This document shows positions 1-8,463 of a DNA stretch of 64,000 bases, in pieces. This stretch comes from Streptomyces composti. Its GTDB lineage: Bacteria; Actinomycetota; Actinomycetes; Streptomycetales; Streptomycetaceae. The translations under genes and the position numbers were made by a program. The notes under the pieces were generated by a model. That model had not been told where the DNA came from, searched no databases, and saw only the letters and a list, made by a program, of their open reading frames with translations. Every line of letters starts with the position of its first letter. The first letter of the stretch is position 1. The stretch lies in NCBI RefSeq assembly GCF_012034205.1, contig NZ_JAATEM010000002.1, positions 247,721 through 311,720 of the forward strand. Direction: 5' to 3'.

Positions 1-1
1 C

Positions 2-439
2 TACTCCCTGGTGGGAGCGCCCGCCCTCGCGCAGCTCGCGGCACGGCACGGTGTCGCACCGGAGCCGGACGCGGACCCGCCGGCGGCCGGAGCGGTACGG
101 GCGGCCGTACGGGCGCTGGACACGCCGGAGTCCGACGACGCCGCGTCAGCCGCCGCGGCGGACTTCCTCGACGCCGTCGCCCACCGGGTGGCCGTCGGCG
201 CCGCGGCCGCCGTCGCACTGCTGGACCCGGGGTGCGTGGTGCTCGGCGGGGAGATCGGGCAGGCCGGGGGAGAGGAGCTGGCCCGCCGGGTGGAGCGGCG
301 GCTCGGCTCCATGTCACCGCTGCCCACCGAGGTGCGGCCCAGCGCCCTGGGGGGTGCGGCCGTGCTGCGGGGCGCACTGCTGACCGTCCGCGACCGCGCC
401 CAGGACGAACTGTTCGGCGCGCCGGCGGCAGCGGGCTGA
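2..439 (+). CDS. ROK family protein, C-terminal part (truncated by window edge)
   Basis: The reading frame enters from the left edge and ends at TGA 437-439, so only about 145 C-terminal residues are visible. The motif CVVLGGEIGQAGG followed by an ALGGAAVLRGAL-like end is typical of the closing part of ROK proteins (sugar kinases and xylose-type repressors), where a glycine-rich strand closes the ATP or sugar site. The N-terminus is missing, so it cannot be decided whether this is a kinase or a DNA-binding NagC/XylR-type regulator. The next gene is convergent. Confidence 0.7.
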   Translation, partial: YSLVGAPALAQLAARHGVAPEPDADPPAAGAVRAAVRALDTPESDDAASAAAADFLDAVAHRVAVGAAAAVALLDPGCVVLGGEIGQAGGEELARRVERRLGSMSPLPTEVRPSALGGAAVLRGALLTVRDRAQDELFGAPAAAG

Positions 440-465
440 CCCGGCAGCGCCCGCGTGCGGGACCC

Positions 466-1224
466 TCAGCCCTTGCGCCCGCCCCGCCTCGCGTGCTCGG
501 CCAGATAGTCCTCGAAGGTCCGCTTGCCCACCGCGTGGTCCGGGGTCAGATGGCCGCCCGCCCGGAAGGCCCGGTAGGCCTGGCCGGCCAGCGGCACCTC
601 GACCACCGGCCTGCGGCGGCCGGTGGCCCGCAGATACGACTCGGCCAGCGACTCGAAGGTGCGCACCTCGGGGCCGCCCATCTCGTCGACCCGCCCCGCG
701 GGCGCTCGCTGGGCCAGCCCGGACAGACGCTCGGCGACCTCGGTCACCTCGATCGGCTGGTCCTTCACCCGGGCCGGGAGCAGCAGCACCGGCGCCTTCG
801 ACGCCGCCCGGAGCAGCCGGAAGACCAGATCGTGGAACTGGGTCGTGCGCAGGACGGTCCAGCCGAGGCCGGAATCCTCCACCATCCGCTCCACCGCGAG
901 CTTGGAGCGGTAGTACGGGAACGGCACCCGGTCCACGCCGACGATCGAGATGTACACCAGATGCGCCACCCCGGCCCGCTGCGCCGCGGTGATCAGATTC
1001 CGCGTGGGCTGCTCGTCACCGCCGCGGGGGCTGGTCGCGCAGTGCACGACCGTCTCCACGTCCGCCACGGCCCGGTCGAGCGCCGGCCCGCCCTGGCGCA
1101 GGTCGACGGCGTAGGGCCGGGAGTGCCGGCTGAGCACCCGCACCTCGTGCCCGTCCGACCGCAGCCGCTCGCAGACGTGCCTGCCGAGAGTTCCGGTGCC
1201 GCCGGTCACCAGGATCGTGCTCAT
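466..1224 (-). CDS. NAD(P)-binding Rossmann-fold (NmrA/SDR-like) protein
   Basis: A 252-residue protein with the N-terminal dinucleotide-binding motif GGTGTLG at residues 8-14, directly after a beta strand (TILVT). YISIVGVDRVPFPYYRSK resembles the YxxxK region of atypical SDRs, and the length is typical of NmrA-like or NAD-epimerase-like SDRs. It probably binds NADP and acts as a reductase or redox sensor; the substrate is not evident. The ATG at 1224 has an AAGGGG ribosome site about 10 nt upstream on the minus strand. It faces the ROK gene and is divergent from the riboflavin operon. Confidence 0.8.
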   Translation of the reverse strand: MSTILVTGGTGTLGRHVCERLRSDGHEVRVLSRHSRPYAVDLRQGGPALDRAVADVETVVHCATSPRGGDEQPTRNLITAAQRAGVAHLVYISIVGVDRVPFPYYRSKLAVERMVEDSGLGWTVLRTTQFHDLVFRLLRAASKAPVLLLPARVKDQPIEVTEVAERLSGLAQRAPAGRVDEMGGPEVRTFESLAESYLRATGRRRPVVEVPLAGQAYRAFRAGGHLTPDHAVGKRTFEDYLAEHARRGGRKG

Positions 1225-1768
1225 CGCCGTTCAGCCCCTTCGGACACGGGCGCCCCCTGCTGGAGCGCCGCCCGTCAGCCAGGACGAAGCGACCGCTCCC
1301 GTTCGTGACATCCCTGGCGGAGGCGTCGGGGGCGGGTCCCGGACGGGTGCCTCGGCGCCGCGCCCGGCTGACGGCGTACGCAGTCCAGCTTCTCCGGGAA
1401 CACCGCGGTCCGCACCCGCACGGCACGGCGTCTGGTGCGGCCCGGCGGCGGGCAAGGGCCGTCGTCACCGCCGCCGGGCCCGTCTCATCGGGGCGACCCG
1501 CGCCGCCGGCACAGCGGTCCGGCTGTGCGGGGCCGGCCCGGAGCCGGTTGCTCTCCGCGGAAGTTGGCCGAAACCCTAAGAGGACTAGACCACGCCGTCA
1601 AGAGGTATGGACCAATAGGGGTGACTGTTCAAACGTGTTCCGGTTCGGGGGAGTTGGGGCGTCGTGCCACGCTGGGCAGAGGGCTTGTCACCGGCTGTGA
1701 GCCACTCCACACCCCCCACGGGCTTCGACGGTCCTCAGCCGTGGCACACTGGCCCTGTACCAGTAGCA
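1225..1768. other. Long divergent intergenic region upstream of riboflavin operon
   Basis: About 540 bp separate the SDR start from the FMN riboswitch. No convincing gene is seen. The part from about 1225 to 1540 is GC-rich without clear signals. From 1560 the composition becomes less GC-rich, with two 12-bp operator-like direct repeats (1581-1614) followed by promoter-like sequence. The riboswitch promoter should lie between 1690 and 1765. In S. coelicolor a chitinase gene (chiI, from memory) sits next to ribE; no chitinase is present here. Confidence 0.5.
1581..1614 (+). promoter_or_regulatory. Two dre/chitinase-type 12-bp direct repeats
   Basis: AGGACTAGACCA (1581-1592) and AGGTATGGACCA (1603-1614) are separated by 10 bp. 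They resemble the paired 12-bp direct repeats of Streptomyces chitinase promoters and the DasR dre core TGGTCTAGACCA. No chitinase or amino-sugar gene follows, only the riboflavin operon about 450 bp downstream, so the site looks orphaned or drives an RNA or gene not recognised here. Confidence 0.5.
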
Positions 1769-1895
1769 GCGCACTCCGGGGTCGGTGAAAGTCCGAACCG
1801 GCGGTTACAGTCCGCGACCCGGTCGCCTCCAGCGGCCGGTTGACCAGGTGAAACTCCTGGACCGACGGTTAAAGTCCGGATGGGAGGCAGTGCGC
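1769..1895 (+). promoter_or_regulatory. FMN riboswitch (RFN element)
   Basis: The conserved RFN blocks appear in order: the closing stem GCGCACT (1769-1775) pairs with AGTGCGC (1889-1895); GGTGAAAGTCCGAACCGGCGG; CAGTCCGCGACCC; a variable stem; CAGGTGAAACTCCTGGACCG; and ACGGTTAAAGTCCGGATGGGAGG. It lies about 150 nt ahead of ribE and should reduce expression of the riboflavin operon when FMN is plentiful. A GC-rich stem region at 1896-1925 could be the expression platform. No U-tract terminator is visible, so control of translation or Rho-type termination is possible. Confidence 0.95.
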
Positions 1896-2043
1896 GGCGG
1901 ACGGGCGTTCAAGCGCGCCGCCGTACCGGTTCGCCGTCGAGGCGTTCCGTGGACCGGCGACGCGGGCAATGTCCCGAACCGTACCTTCTGCCGTCATCGG
2001 CAGCCCCGGAGTCCGTGCCCGAAGAGGCAGGAGGACCCGGGAA

Positions 2044-2658
2044 GTGTTCACCGGAATCGTCGAAGAACTGGGCGAGGTCATCGCCGTCGAGACCCTCGAC
2101 GACGCCTGCCGATTCCGGCTGCGCGGCCCGGTCGTCACCGAGGGCGCCAAGCACGGAGACTCCATCGCCGTCAACGGCGTCTGCCTCACCGTCGTCGAGC
2201 ACGAGGGCGACGAGTTCACCGCCGACGTGATGGCCGAGACGCTCGACCGCTCCAGCCTCGGCGCGCTGACCGTCGGCTCCCGCGTCAACCTCGAGCGCCC
2301 CATGGCCGTCGGCGCCCGGCTCGGCGGCCACATCGTGCAGGGCCACGTCGACGGCACCGGCCGGATCCTCGAGCGCAAGCCCTCCGAGAACTGGGAGGTC
2401 GTGAAGATCTCCCTGCCCGCCGACCTCTCCCGCTATGTCGTGGAGAAGGGCTCCATCACCGTCGACGGCATCAGCCTCACCGTGGTCGACGCAGACCCTG
2501 ACTTCTTCACCGTCAGCCTGATCCCCACCACGCTCGCCATGACCACCCTCGGCATCAAGCAGCCCGGCGACCCGGTCAACCTCGAGGTGGACGTCATCGC
2601 CAAGTACGTCGAGCGGATGATCGGCGACCGTGCCGTCGGCGAGGGGGCCGCCCGGTGA
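2044..2658 (+). CDS. ribE: Riboflavin synthase alpha chain
   Basis: A 204-residue protein that dismutates two 6,7-dimethyl-8-ribityllumazine molecules to riboflavin and a pyrimidinedione. It begins with the family signature (M)[11 protein letters not shown] and repeats the lumazine-binding barrel near residue 100 ([13 protein letters not shown]), the usual tandem architecture of a trimeric enzyme. The GTG at 2044 is chosen because it gives the canonical N-terminus and has AGGAGG about 10 nt upstream; the in-frame ATG at 1969 would add a non-homologous tail. It is the first gene after the FMN riboswitch and overlaps the next gene by GTGA. Confidence 0.96.
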   Translation: MFTGIVEELGEVIAVETLDDACRFRLRGPVVTEGAKHGDSIAVNGVCLTVVEHEGDEFTADVMAETLDRSSLGALTVGSRVNLERPMAVGARLGGHIVQGHVDGTGRILERKPSENWEVVKISLPADLSRYVVEKGSITVDGISLTVVDADPDFFTVSLIPTTLAMTTLGIKQPGDPVNLEVDVIAKYVERMIGDRAVGEGAAR

Positions 2659-3296
2659 ACTGGCTGAACTCCGAGGCGTTCACCCTCCTCGGCCAGCACA
2701 TCAAGTGGTCCGACATGACCGGCAACGTCATCGGTCTGATCGGCCTCGCCCTCGGCTGGCGGCGCTCCATCTGGACCTGGCCCGCGCAGTTCCTGTCCGG
2801 GCTGATCCTCTTCGCCGCCTTCGCCACCGCCCACCTCTCCGGCAGCGCCGGCAAGCAGATCGTGGTCATGCTGGTGGCCGCCTGGGGCTTCGCCCAGTGG
2901 CGCCGCGGCCAGGAGCGGGCGCAGGACGGGACGATCGCCGTCCGCTTCGCCACCTGGCGCGAGCGCGGCACCCTGGCCGGTGCCGCCGCCCTCGGCACCC
3001 TCGCCGTCGGCGGTCTCTTCACCCTCTATCCGTCGCTGTCCTGGGACCCCTGGCCCGACGCCTACATCTTCGTCGGCACCGTCGTCGCCATGTACGCCCA
3101 GGCCCGCGGAATGGTCGAGTTCTGGTTCGCCTGGCTGCTCGTCGACCTGGTCGGCGTCCCGCTGAACTTCGCCAACGGCTTCGCCTTCTCCGGCTTCGTC
3201 TACATCGTCTACGGCGCGCTCGTCCTGTGGGGCCTGCGCGACTGGTGGCTGCGCTCCCGCGACGCGCGGCCCGCCCTGGAAGGAGCGCCCGCATGA
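2655..3296 (+). CDS. ribM: PnuC-family riboflavin transporter (RibM-like)
   Basis: A 213-residue multi-helix membrane protein with the PnuC fold. Hydrophobic segments lie near residues 20-55, 65-80 and 110-200, and the family-typical WxxG/FxWxxxDxxxxPL-like stretch ([18 protein letters not shown]) lies near residue 155. In actinobacteria, PnuC-like proteins inside FMN-riboswitch operons (RibM of S. davawensis) move riboflavin or roseoflavin rather than nicotinamide mononucleotide, and the operon position supports that role. It starts by GTGA overlap with ribE and ends by ATGA overlap with ribBA, so translation is probably coupled. Confidence 0.88.
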   Translation: MNWLNSEAFTLLGQHIKWSDMTGNVIGLIGLALGWRRSIWTWPAQFLSGLILFAAFATAHLSGSAGKQIVVMLVAAWGFAQWRRGQERAQDGTIAVRFATWRERGTLAGAAALGTLAVGGLFTLYPSLSWDPWPDAYIFVGTVVAMYAQARGMVEFWFAWLLVDLVGVPLNFANGFAFSGFVYIVYGALVLWGLRDWWLRSRDARPALEGAPA

Positions 3297-4582
3297 CCGC
3301 GGCACCGATCCTGTACAGCACCGAGGGGCCCGAGGACTTCACCCTCGACCCCGTCGAACAGGCCGTCGCCGACATCGCGGCCGGCCGCCCCGTCGTCGTG
3401 GTCGACGACGAGGACCGCGAGAACGAGGGCGACCTCGTCATCGCCGCCGAGAAGGTCACCCCCGAGATCGTGGCCTTCATGATGAGCGAGTGCCGCGGCC
3501 TGATCTGCGCCCCCATGGAGGGCGAGGAGCTGGACCGGCTGAAGCTCCCTCAGATGGTCGAGGACAACACCGAGTCCATGCGCACCGCGTTCACCGTCTC
3601 CGTGGACGCCTCCGCCGCCCACGGCGTGACCACCGGCATCTCCGCCGCCGACCGAGCAGCCACCCTGAAGCTCCTGGCGAGCGGCACGGCCGGGCCCGAC
3701 GACCTGGTGCGCCCCGGGCACATCTTCCCGCTGCGCGCCCGGCCCGGCGGCGTCCTGGTGCGCCCCGGCCACACCGAGGCCGCCGTCGACCTCGCCCGCC
3801 TCGCCGGGCTGCGGCCCGCCGGTGCCATCGTCGAGATCGCCGGTGAGGACGGCCAGATGCTGCGGCTGCCGGAGCTGATCCCGTTCGCCCGCAAGCACGG
3901 CCTGTCGATCATCTCCATCGAGGACCTGATCGCCTACCGCCGCAGCAGCGAACCCACCGTCCGCCGCGAGGCCGAGGTCCGCCTGCCCACCTCGCACGGC
4001 GCCTTCACCGCCTACGGATACCGCTCCACCGTCGACGGGGTCGAGCACGTCGCCCTCGTCCACGGCGACCTCGGCGACGGCGAGGGTGTGCTGGTGCGCA
4101 TGCATTCCGAATGCCTCACCGGTGACGTGTTCGGCTCCCTGCGCTGCGACTGCGGCCCCCAGCTGGACGCCTCCCTGGACCGGATACAGGCCGAGGGCCG
4201 GGGCGTCGTCGTCTACCTGCGCGGACACGAGGGCCGGGGCATCGGCCTGATGTCCAAGCTGCGCGCCTACGAGCTGCAGGAGCGCGGCCGGGACACCCTG
4301 GACGCCAACCTCGAGCTGGGCCTGCCCGCCGACGCCCGCGACTACGGCGCCGGCGCGCAGATCCTCGCCGACCTCGGCGTGCGCAGTGTCCGCCTGATGA
4401 CCAACAACCCCGACAAGTCCGCGGCGCTCGTCCGCCACGGCATCGAGGTCACCGGCCGCGAACCGATGCCCGTCACCGCGGGCGAGCACAACCTGCGCTA
4501 TCTGCGCACCAAGCGGGACCGGATGGGTCACGACCTGCCCTGGCTGGACGGACCGACCGTGCCCGCCTGCGGCAACCAGTAG
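3293..4582 (+). CDS. ribBA: Bifunctional 3,4-dihydroxy-2-butanone-4-phosphate synthase / GTP cyclohydrolase II
   Basis: A 429-residue fusion providing both branches into lumazine synthesis. The N-terminal half is DHBP synthase, with the acidic metal-binding motif [10 protein letters not shown] near residues 37-46 and [13 protein letters not shown]. The C-terminal half is GTP cyclohydrolase II, with zinc ligands in [15 protein letters not shown] (Cys-x10-Cys-x-Cys) near residue 275 and the [10 protein letters not shown] loop. Both halves look complete. The ATG at 3293 overlaps the ribM stop and follows AAGGAG. Confidence 0.97.
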   Translation: MTAAPILYSTEGPEDFTLDPVEQAVADIAAGRPVVVVDDEDRENEGDLVIAAEKVTPEIVAFMMSECRGLICAPMEGEELDRLKLPQMVEDNTESMRTAFTVSVDASAAHGVTTGISAADRAATLKLLASGTAGPDDLVRPGHIFPLRARPGGVLVRPGHTEAAVDLARLAGLRPAGAIVEIAGEDGQMLRLPELIPFARKHGLSIISIEDLIAYRRSSEPTVRREAEVRLPTSHGAFTAYGYRSTVDGVEHVALVHGDLGDGEGVLVRMHSECLTGDVFGSLRCDCGPQLDASLDRIQAEGRGVVVYLRGHEGRGIGLMSKLRAYELQERGRDTLDANLELGLPADARDYGAGAQILADLGVRSVRLMTNNPDKSAALVRHGIEVTGREPMPVTAGEHNLRYLRTKRDRMGHDLPWLDGPTVPACGNQ

Positions 4583-4664
4583 CACCGGCACGACCGGCAG
4601 GACCGCTGGGACAGGAGACGTGCCCGTCTGCGGCCCAGCACAAGAGAAAACCCCGAGGAGCAAC

Positions 4665-5150
4665 GTGAGCGGCAAGGGTGCACCGGAGCTGACCGTACGC
4701 AATGTGGGTGACCTCCGGGTCGCCGTCATCGCGGCGCAGTGGCACGAGAAGGTGATGGACGGGCTGGTGGACGGCGCACTGCGCGCCCTGCACGACCTCG
4801 GCATCGACGAGCCGACCCTGCTGAGGGTCCCCGGCAGCTGGGAGCTGCCCGTCGTCGCCAAGGTCCTCGCCGGCCGGGGTTACGACGCGATCGTCGCCCT
4901 CGGCGTGGTGATCCGCGGCGGCACCCCGCACTTCGACTACGTGTGCCAGGGCGTCACCCAGGGACTCACCCAGGTCTCGGTCGACACCGGTGTGCCCGTC
5001 GGCTTCGGTGTGCTCACCTGCGACACCGAGGAGCAGGCCCTGGACCGCGCCGGTCTGGAGGGCTCCAGCGAGGACAAGGGCCACGAGGCGGTGACCGCGG
5101 CGGTGGCGACGGCGGCGACGCTCCGCTCGGTATCCGAACCGTGGCGCTAG
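4665..5150 (+). CDS. ribH: 6,7-dimethyl-8-ribityllumazine synthase
   Basis: A 161-residue lumazine synthase that condenses the pyrimidine intermediate with the four-carbon phosphate from RibBA; the family forms pentamers or icosahedral shells. Recognisable motifs are [21 protein letters not shown] and [15 protein letters not shown], the last holding the catalytic His and phosphate site. The GTG at 4665 is preferred because GAGGAG lies about 8 nt upstream; the earlier in-frame GTG near 4620 lies within spacer sequence. It follows ribBA after 82 bp and is the last riboflavin gene. Confidence 0.96.
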   Translation: MSGKGAPELTVRNVGDLRVAVIAAQWHEKVMDGLVDGALRALHDLGIDEPTLLRVPGSWELPVVAKVLAGRGYDAIVALGVVIRGGTPHFDYVCQGVTQGLTQVSVDTGVPVGFGVLTCDTEEQALDRAGLEGSSEDKGHEAVTAAVATAATLRSVSEPWR

Positions 5151-5184
5151 GCGGGCGCCCGTACCGCGTAGAGTGGGCGCCACC

Positions 5185-5457
5185 ATGTCCAAGAAGACGT
5201 TCGAGGAGCTCTTCACCGAGCTCCAGCACAAGGCCGCCCACGGCGACCCCGCCACCTCCCGCACCGCCGAGCTGGTGGACAAGGGGGTCCATGCCATCGG
5301 CAAGAAGGTCGTCGAGGAGGCCGCCGAGGTCTGGATGGCCGCCGAGTACGAGGGCAAGGAGGCGGCCGCCGAGGAGATCTCGCAGCTGCTGTACCACGTC
5401 CAGGTGATGATGGTCGCCCGCGGCATCTCCCTCGACGACGTCTACGCCCACCTGTAA
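5185..5457 (+). CDS. hisE: Phosphoribosyl-ATP pyrophosphatase
   Basis: A 90-residue all-alpha MazG-like hydrolase that removes pyrophosphate from phosphoribosyl-ATP, the second step of histidine synthesis. The metal-binding pattern [18 protein letters not shown] near residues 36-53 is clear. The ATG at 5185 fits the family N-terminus ([10 protein letters not shown]). There is no Shine-Dalgarno site, and a -10-like TAGAGT at 5170-5175 lies only about 9 bp upstream, so the mRNA may be leaderless. It precedes hisG by 49 bp, a usual pairing in actinomycetes. Confidence 0.95.
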   Translation: MSKKTFEELFTELQHKAAHGDPATSRTAELVDKGVHAIGKKVVEEAAEVWMAAEYEGKEAAAEEISQLLYHVQVMMVARGISLDDVYAHL

Positions 5458-5506
5458 AGACCTGTCCGACACACCGACACCCCGTCACGCAAAGGAAGCC
5501 GACCTC

Positions 5507-6370
5507 ATGCTGCGCATCGCCGTCCCCAACAAGGGTTCACTCTCCGGCCCTGCGGCGGAGATGCTGCATGAGGCCGGCTACCAGCAGCGCCGCGAGTCCA
5601 AGGAACTGCGGATCGTCGACCCGGAGAACGAGGTGGAGTTCTTCTACCTCCGCCCCCGCGACATCGCGATCTACGTCTCCTCCGGCCGCCTCGACATCGG
5701 CATCACCGGCCGCGACCTGCTGGTCGACTCCGGCGCCGACGCCGAGGAGATCCTCGCCCTCGGCTTCGCCCGCTCCACCTTCCGCTACGCCACCAAGCCC
5801 GGCACCGTGCACACCCTCGCCGACCTCCACGGCAGGACGGTCGCCACCTCCTACGAGGGCATCGTCGGCAAGCACCTGAAGGACAACGGCATCGACGCCT
5901 CCGTCGTCCACCTGGACGGCGCCGTGGAGACCGCCATCGAGCTCGGCGTCGCCGAGGTCATCGCCGACGTGGTGGAGACCGGCACCTCGCTGCGCAACGC
6001 CGGCCTGGAGGTCTTCGGCGACCCGATCATGAAGTCCGAGGCGGTCGTCATCCGGCGCACCAACGGCGCCGAAGGGGCCGACGAGAACGTCGAGACCAAG
6101 GTGCAGCAGTTCCTGCGCCGCCTGCAGGGCGTCCTGGTGGCCCGCACCTACGTGATGATGGACTACGACTGCCGCGTCGAGCAGCTCGAGAAGGCCGTCG
6201 CCCTCACCCCGGGCCTGGAGTCCCCGACCGTCTCCCCGCTGCACAACGAGGGCTGGGTCGCGGTCCGCGCCATGGTCCCGGCCAAGGAGGCCCAGCGGAT
6301 CATGGACGACCTCTACGACATCGGCGCCCGCGCCATCCTCACCACGGCGATCCACGCCTGCCGCCTGTGA
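5507..6370 (+). CDS. hisG: ATP phosphoribosyltransferase (long form)
   Basis: A 287-residue enzyme joining ATP and PRPP in the committed step of histidine synthesis. The N-terminus LRIAVPNKGSLSGPAAEML and the PRPP-loop region VIADVVETGTSLRNAGLEV near residue 150 are typical. The extra C-terminal roughly 80 residues form the ACT-like domain used for histidine feedback inhibition in long-form HisG, so no HisZ partner is needed. AAAGGAAG precedes the ATG. It lies just downstream of hisE. Confidence 0.97.
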   Translation: MLRIAVPNKGSLSGPAAEMLHEAGYQQRRESKELRIVDPENEVEFFYLRPRDIAIYVSSGRLDIGITGRDLLVDSGADAEEILALGFARSTFRYATKPGTVHTLADLHGRTVATSYEGIVGKHLKDNGIDASVVHLDGAVETAIELGVAEVIADVVETGTSLRNAGLEVFGDPIMKSEAVVIRRTNGAEGADENVETKVQQFLRRLQGVLVARTYVMMDYDCRVEQLEKAVALTPGLESPTVSPLHNEGWVAVRAMVPAKEAQRIMDDLYDIGARAILTTAIHACRL

Positions 6371-6436
6371 GCATCCCGCCGCGGGCCGCACCGCCTTCGC
6401 GAGCCGCATCGAGATCCGTACCGGGAGACGCGCGAG

Positions 6437-6892
6437 ATGTCTGAGCTGCCCGACCTGCCGGTCACCTTCCGGCCCACGCGTACCCGCGCGGTGCTGCTCA
6501 CGGCGGCAGCCGCGATCTTCGTGGTGATCACCGTGATCGCGGTGCTGCTGCCGCAGCTCGGCCCCGGCGAGCGGATCAGCTTCGTGTGCACCGCCGCCCT
6601 GCTGGCCGGCGTCCTGCTGATGCTGGCGCGGCCGAAAGTCGTCGCCGACGACGGCGGCGTCACCGTGGTCAACATCGCCTCGAGGCGCCGGCTGGAGTGG
6701 GCGGAGATCCTCCAGGTGCATCTCCGTCCGGGTGACCCCTGGGTGTTCCTCGACCTCAGCGACGGCACCAGCATGCCCGCGCTCGGCATCCAGCCCGGCA
6801 TCGCCCGCCGGCAGGCCCTCGCCGACGCACGGGCCCTGCGGGCGCTGGCCGAGGAGCGCTCCACGGCCCACCCCGACACGCCCCAGGGATGA
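6437..6892 (+). CDS. PH-like domain membrane protein
   Basis: A 151-residue protein with two hydrophobic segments (about residues 20-40 and 48-65), followed by a soluble beta-rich part containing RPKVVADDGGVTVVNIASRRRLEWAEI. This is the pattern of the bacterial PH domain of small actinobacterial membrane proteins that often sit beside hisG. The function is unknown. It follows hisG by 66 bp and may be cotranscribed. ATG 6437 is preceded by a weak GGGAGA. Confidence 0.75.
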   Translation: MSELPDLPVTFRPTRTRAVLLTAAAAIFVVITVIAVLLPQLGPGERISFVCTAALLAGVLLMLARPKVVADDGGVTVVNIASRRRLEWAEILQVHLRPGDPWVFLDLSDGTSMPALGIQPGIARRQALADARALRALAEERSTAHPDTPQG

Positions 6893-6954
6893 GGTCCGGG
6901 ACACCTCCGGGGCGTCCACCCTGCCGCAGTCGGGGCTGTCTTGATTAATCTGTT

Positions 6955-7048
6955 GGACGGAGGCGCTCTCACAGAGCCTCCGCCCCTGTCGCCCCGCCCG
7001 GTGCCACAGGGGCTCCTGCTACATGAGGAGTGACTCCCTCCGGCGATG
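6955..7048 (+). promoter_or_regulatory. Structured 5' leader with three consecutive hairpins
   Basis: Upstream of the CNNM pair the strand can form GGAGGC...GCCTCC, then GCCCCTGT...ACAGGGGC, then GGAG-TGA-CTCC, one after another within about 95 nt. An AT-rich patch (TTGATTAATC near 6942-6951) just before could belong to the promoter. The Mg-sensing M-box was considered because CNNM proteins handle Mg, but its conserved core is absent. This could be an uncharacterised cis-regulatory RNA or a terminator cluster for the preceding operon. Confidence 0.4.
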
Positions 7049-7131
7049 GACGGATCGTCCTGCAGTACCTGCGCCGCCCCCTGCCGACATAGCGCGGACC
7101 GAGTCCGCGCCCGTGCGGAGGCGGCGGCATC

Positions 7132-8463
7132 ATGACCATCCCTCTGCTGCTTCTCGCAGCCGCGTTCCTGCTGATTCTCGCCAACGGATTCTTCGTGGCC
7201 GCCGAGTTCGGCCTGGTCACCGTCGAGCGACAGGACGCCGAGCAGGCCGCCGCGGACGGCGACCGCCGCGCCCGCCGCGTGGTCGCGTCCCTCAAGGAGC
7301 TGTCCTTCCAGCTCTCCGGCACCCAGCTCGGCATCACCATCACCTCCCTGGTCGTCGGCATGCTCGCCGAACCGGCGCTCGCCCAGCTCCTGGACGGCCC
7401 GCTGAAGGCGGCCGGCATCCCCGGCGGTGCCGTGCCCGGCGTCTCGGTCGTCGTCGGCATGCTGCTGGCCTCTGCCGTGCAGATGGTGATCGGCGAACTC
7501 GTGCCCAAGAACTGGGCGGTCTCCCGCCCGCTCCAGGTCGCCCGCTTCGTGGCCGGCCCGCAGCACGTCTTCGCCCGCGTCTTCCGCCCGGTCATCGCCG
7601 GGCTGAACGCGGTCGCCAACCGCCTGGTGCGGCTGCTCGGCTTCGAGCCCGCCGAGGAGCTGGCCTCCGCCCGCACCCCCGGCGAACTGGTCTCCCTGGC
7701 CTGCCACTCGGCGCGGGCCGGAGCCCTGGAGCAGGACACCGCCGACCTGTTCGTGCGGACCCTGTCCCTGGGCGGGCTCACCGCCCAGCATGTGATGACC
7801 CCGCGCGTGAAGGTCAGCGCCCTCCAGGCCTCGGCCACCGCGCAGGACGTGGTGAACCTCACCCGGGCCACCGGACTGTCCCGCTTCCCCGTCTACCGGG
7901 AGCGGATCGACGAGATCACCGGCATGGTCCACCTCAAGGACGCCCTCGCGGTGCCGGCGGCCGACCGGCTGCGCACTCCGGTGCACGAGATCGCCCGTCC
8001 GGCGCTGCTCGTCCCGGAGACCCTGCCGGTGCGTCCGCTGCTGACCCGGCTGCGCAGCGAGCAGCCGATCGCCGTGGTCGTCGACGAGTACGGCGGCACC
8101 GCCGGTGTCGTCACCCTGGAGGACATCGTCGAGGAGATCGTCGGCGAGGTCCGCGACGAGCACGACGGCCACGACGCCCCCGAGCTGATCGCCGCCCCGC
8201 CCGAGGACGGCAACCCGGCCTGGGACGTCGACGGCAGCGCCCGCCTGGACGTCCTGCTGCGCATCGGACTCGACGCCCCCGAGGGCCCGTACGAGACGGT
8301 CGCCGGTCTGGTCGCCGACCTGCTCGGCCGGATCCCCGCCGTCGGCGACCGGGCCGAGCTGCCCGGCTGGCAGCTGTCGGTGCGAAGGGTCGGCCACTAC
8401 CGCGCCGAACGCGTCCGGCTGGTCCGCACCGCGCCGCTGCCGCTGGTGGAGGCGGCGGGATGA
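7132..8463 (+). CDS. CNNM/CorC-type membrane protein (DUF21, CBS pair, CorC_HlyC)
   Basis: A 443-residue 'hemolysin family' protein. Residues 1-180 form the DUF21 transmembrane domain (LILANGFFVAAEFGLVTV, then GELVPKNWAV). A CBS pair follows (about 210-335, with VMTPRVKV and VVVDEYGGTAGVVTLEDI), then a CorC_HlyC domain (about 350-435). Related proteins export Mg or Co or serve as ion-regulated transporters; the old hemolysin label is misleading. ATG 7132 follows GGAGG. It overlaps the next gene by ATGA, indicating coupled translation. Confidence 0.9.
   Translation: MTIPLLLLAAAFLLILANGFFVAAEFGLVTVERQDAEQAAADGDRRARRVVASLKELSFQLSGTQLGITITSLVVGMLAEPALAQLLDGPLKAAGIPGGAVPGVSVVVGMLLASAVQMVIGELVPKNWAVSRPLQVARFVAGPQHVFARVFRPVIAGLNAVANRLVRLLGFEPAEELASARTPGELVSLACHSARAGALEQDTADLFVRTLSLGGLTAQHVMTPRVKVSALQASATAQDVVNLTRATGLSRFPVYRERIDEITGMVHLKDALAVPAADRLRTPVHEIARPALLVPETLPVRPLLTRLRSEQPIAVVVDEYGGTAGVVTLEDIVEEIVGEVRDEHDGHDAPELIAAPPEDGNPAWDVDGSARLDVLLRIGLDAPEGPYETVAGLVADLLGRIPAVGDRAELPGWQLSVRRVGHYRAERVRLVRTAPLPLVEAAG

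Noticed and set aside
6955..7048. M-box (ykoK) magnesium riboswitch upstream of CNNM genes
   Set aside because: A GGCTCCTG stretch looks similar, but the conserved core (the GACGCCAATGGG-like block and the CGCTGC element) is missing.
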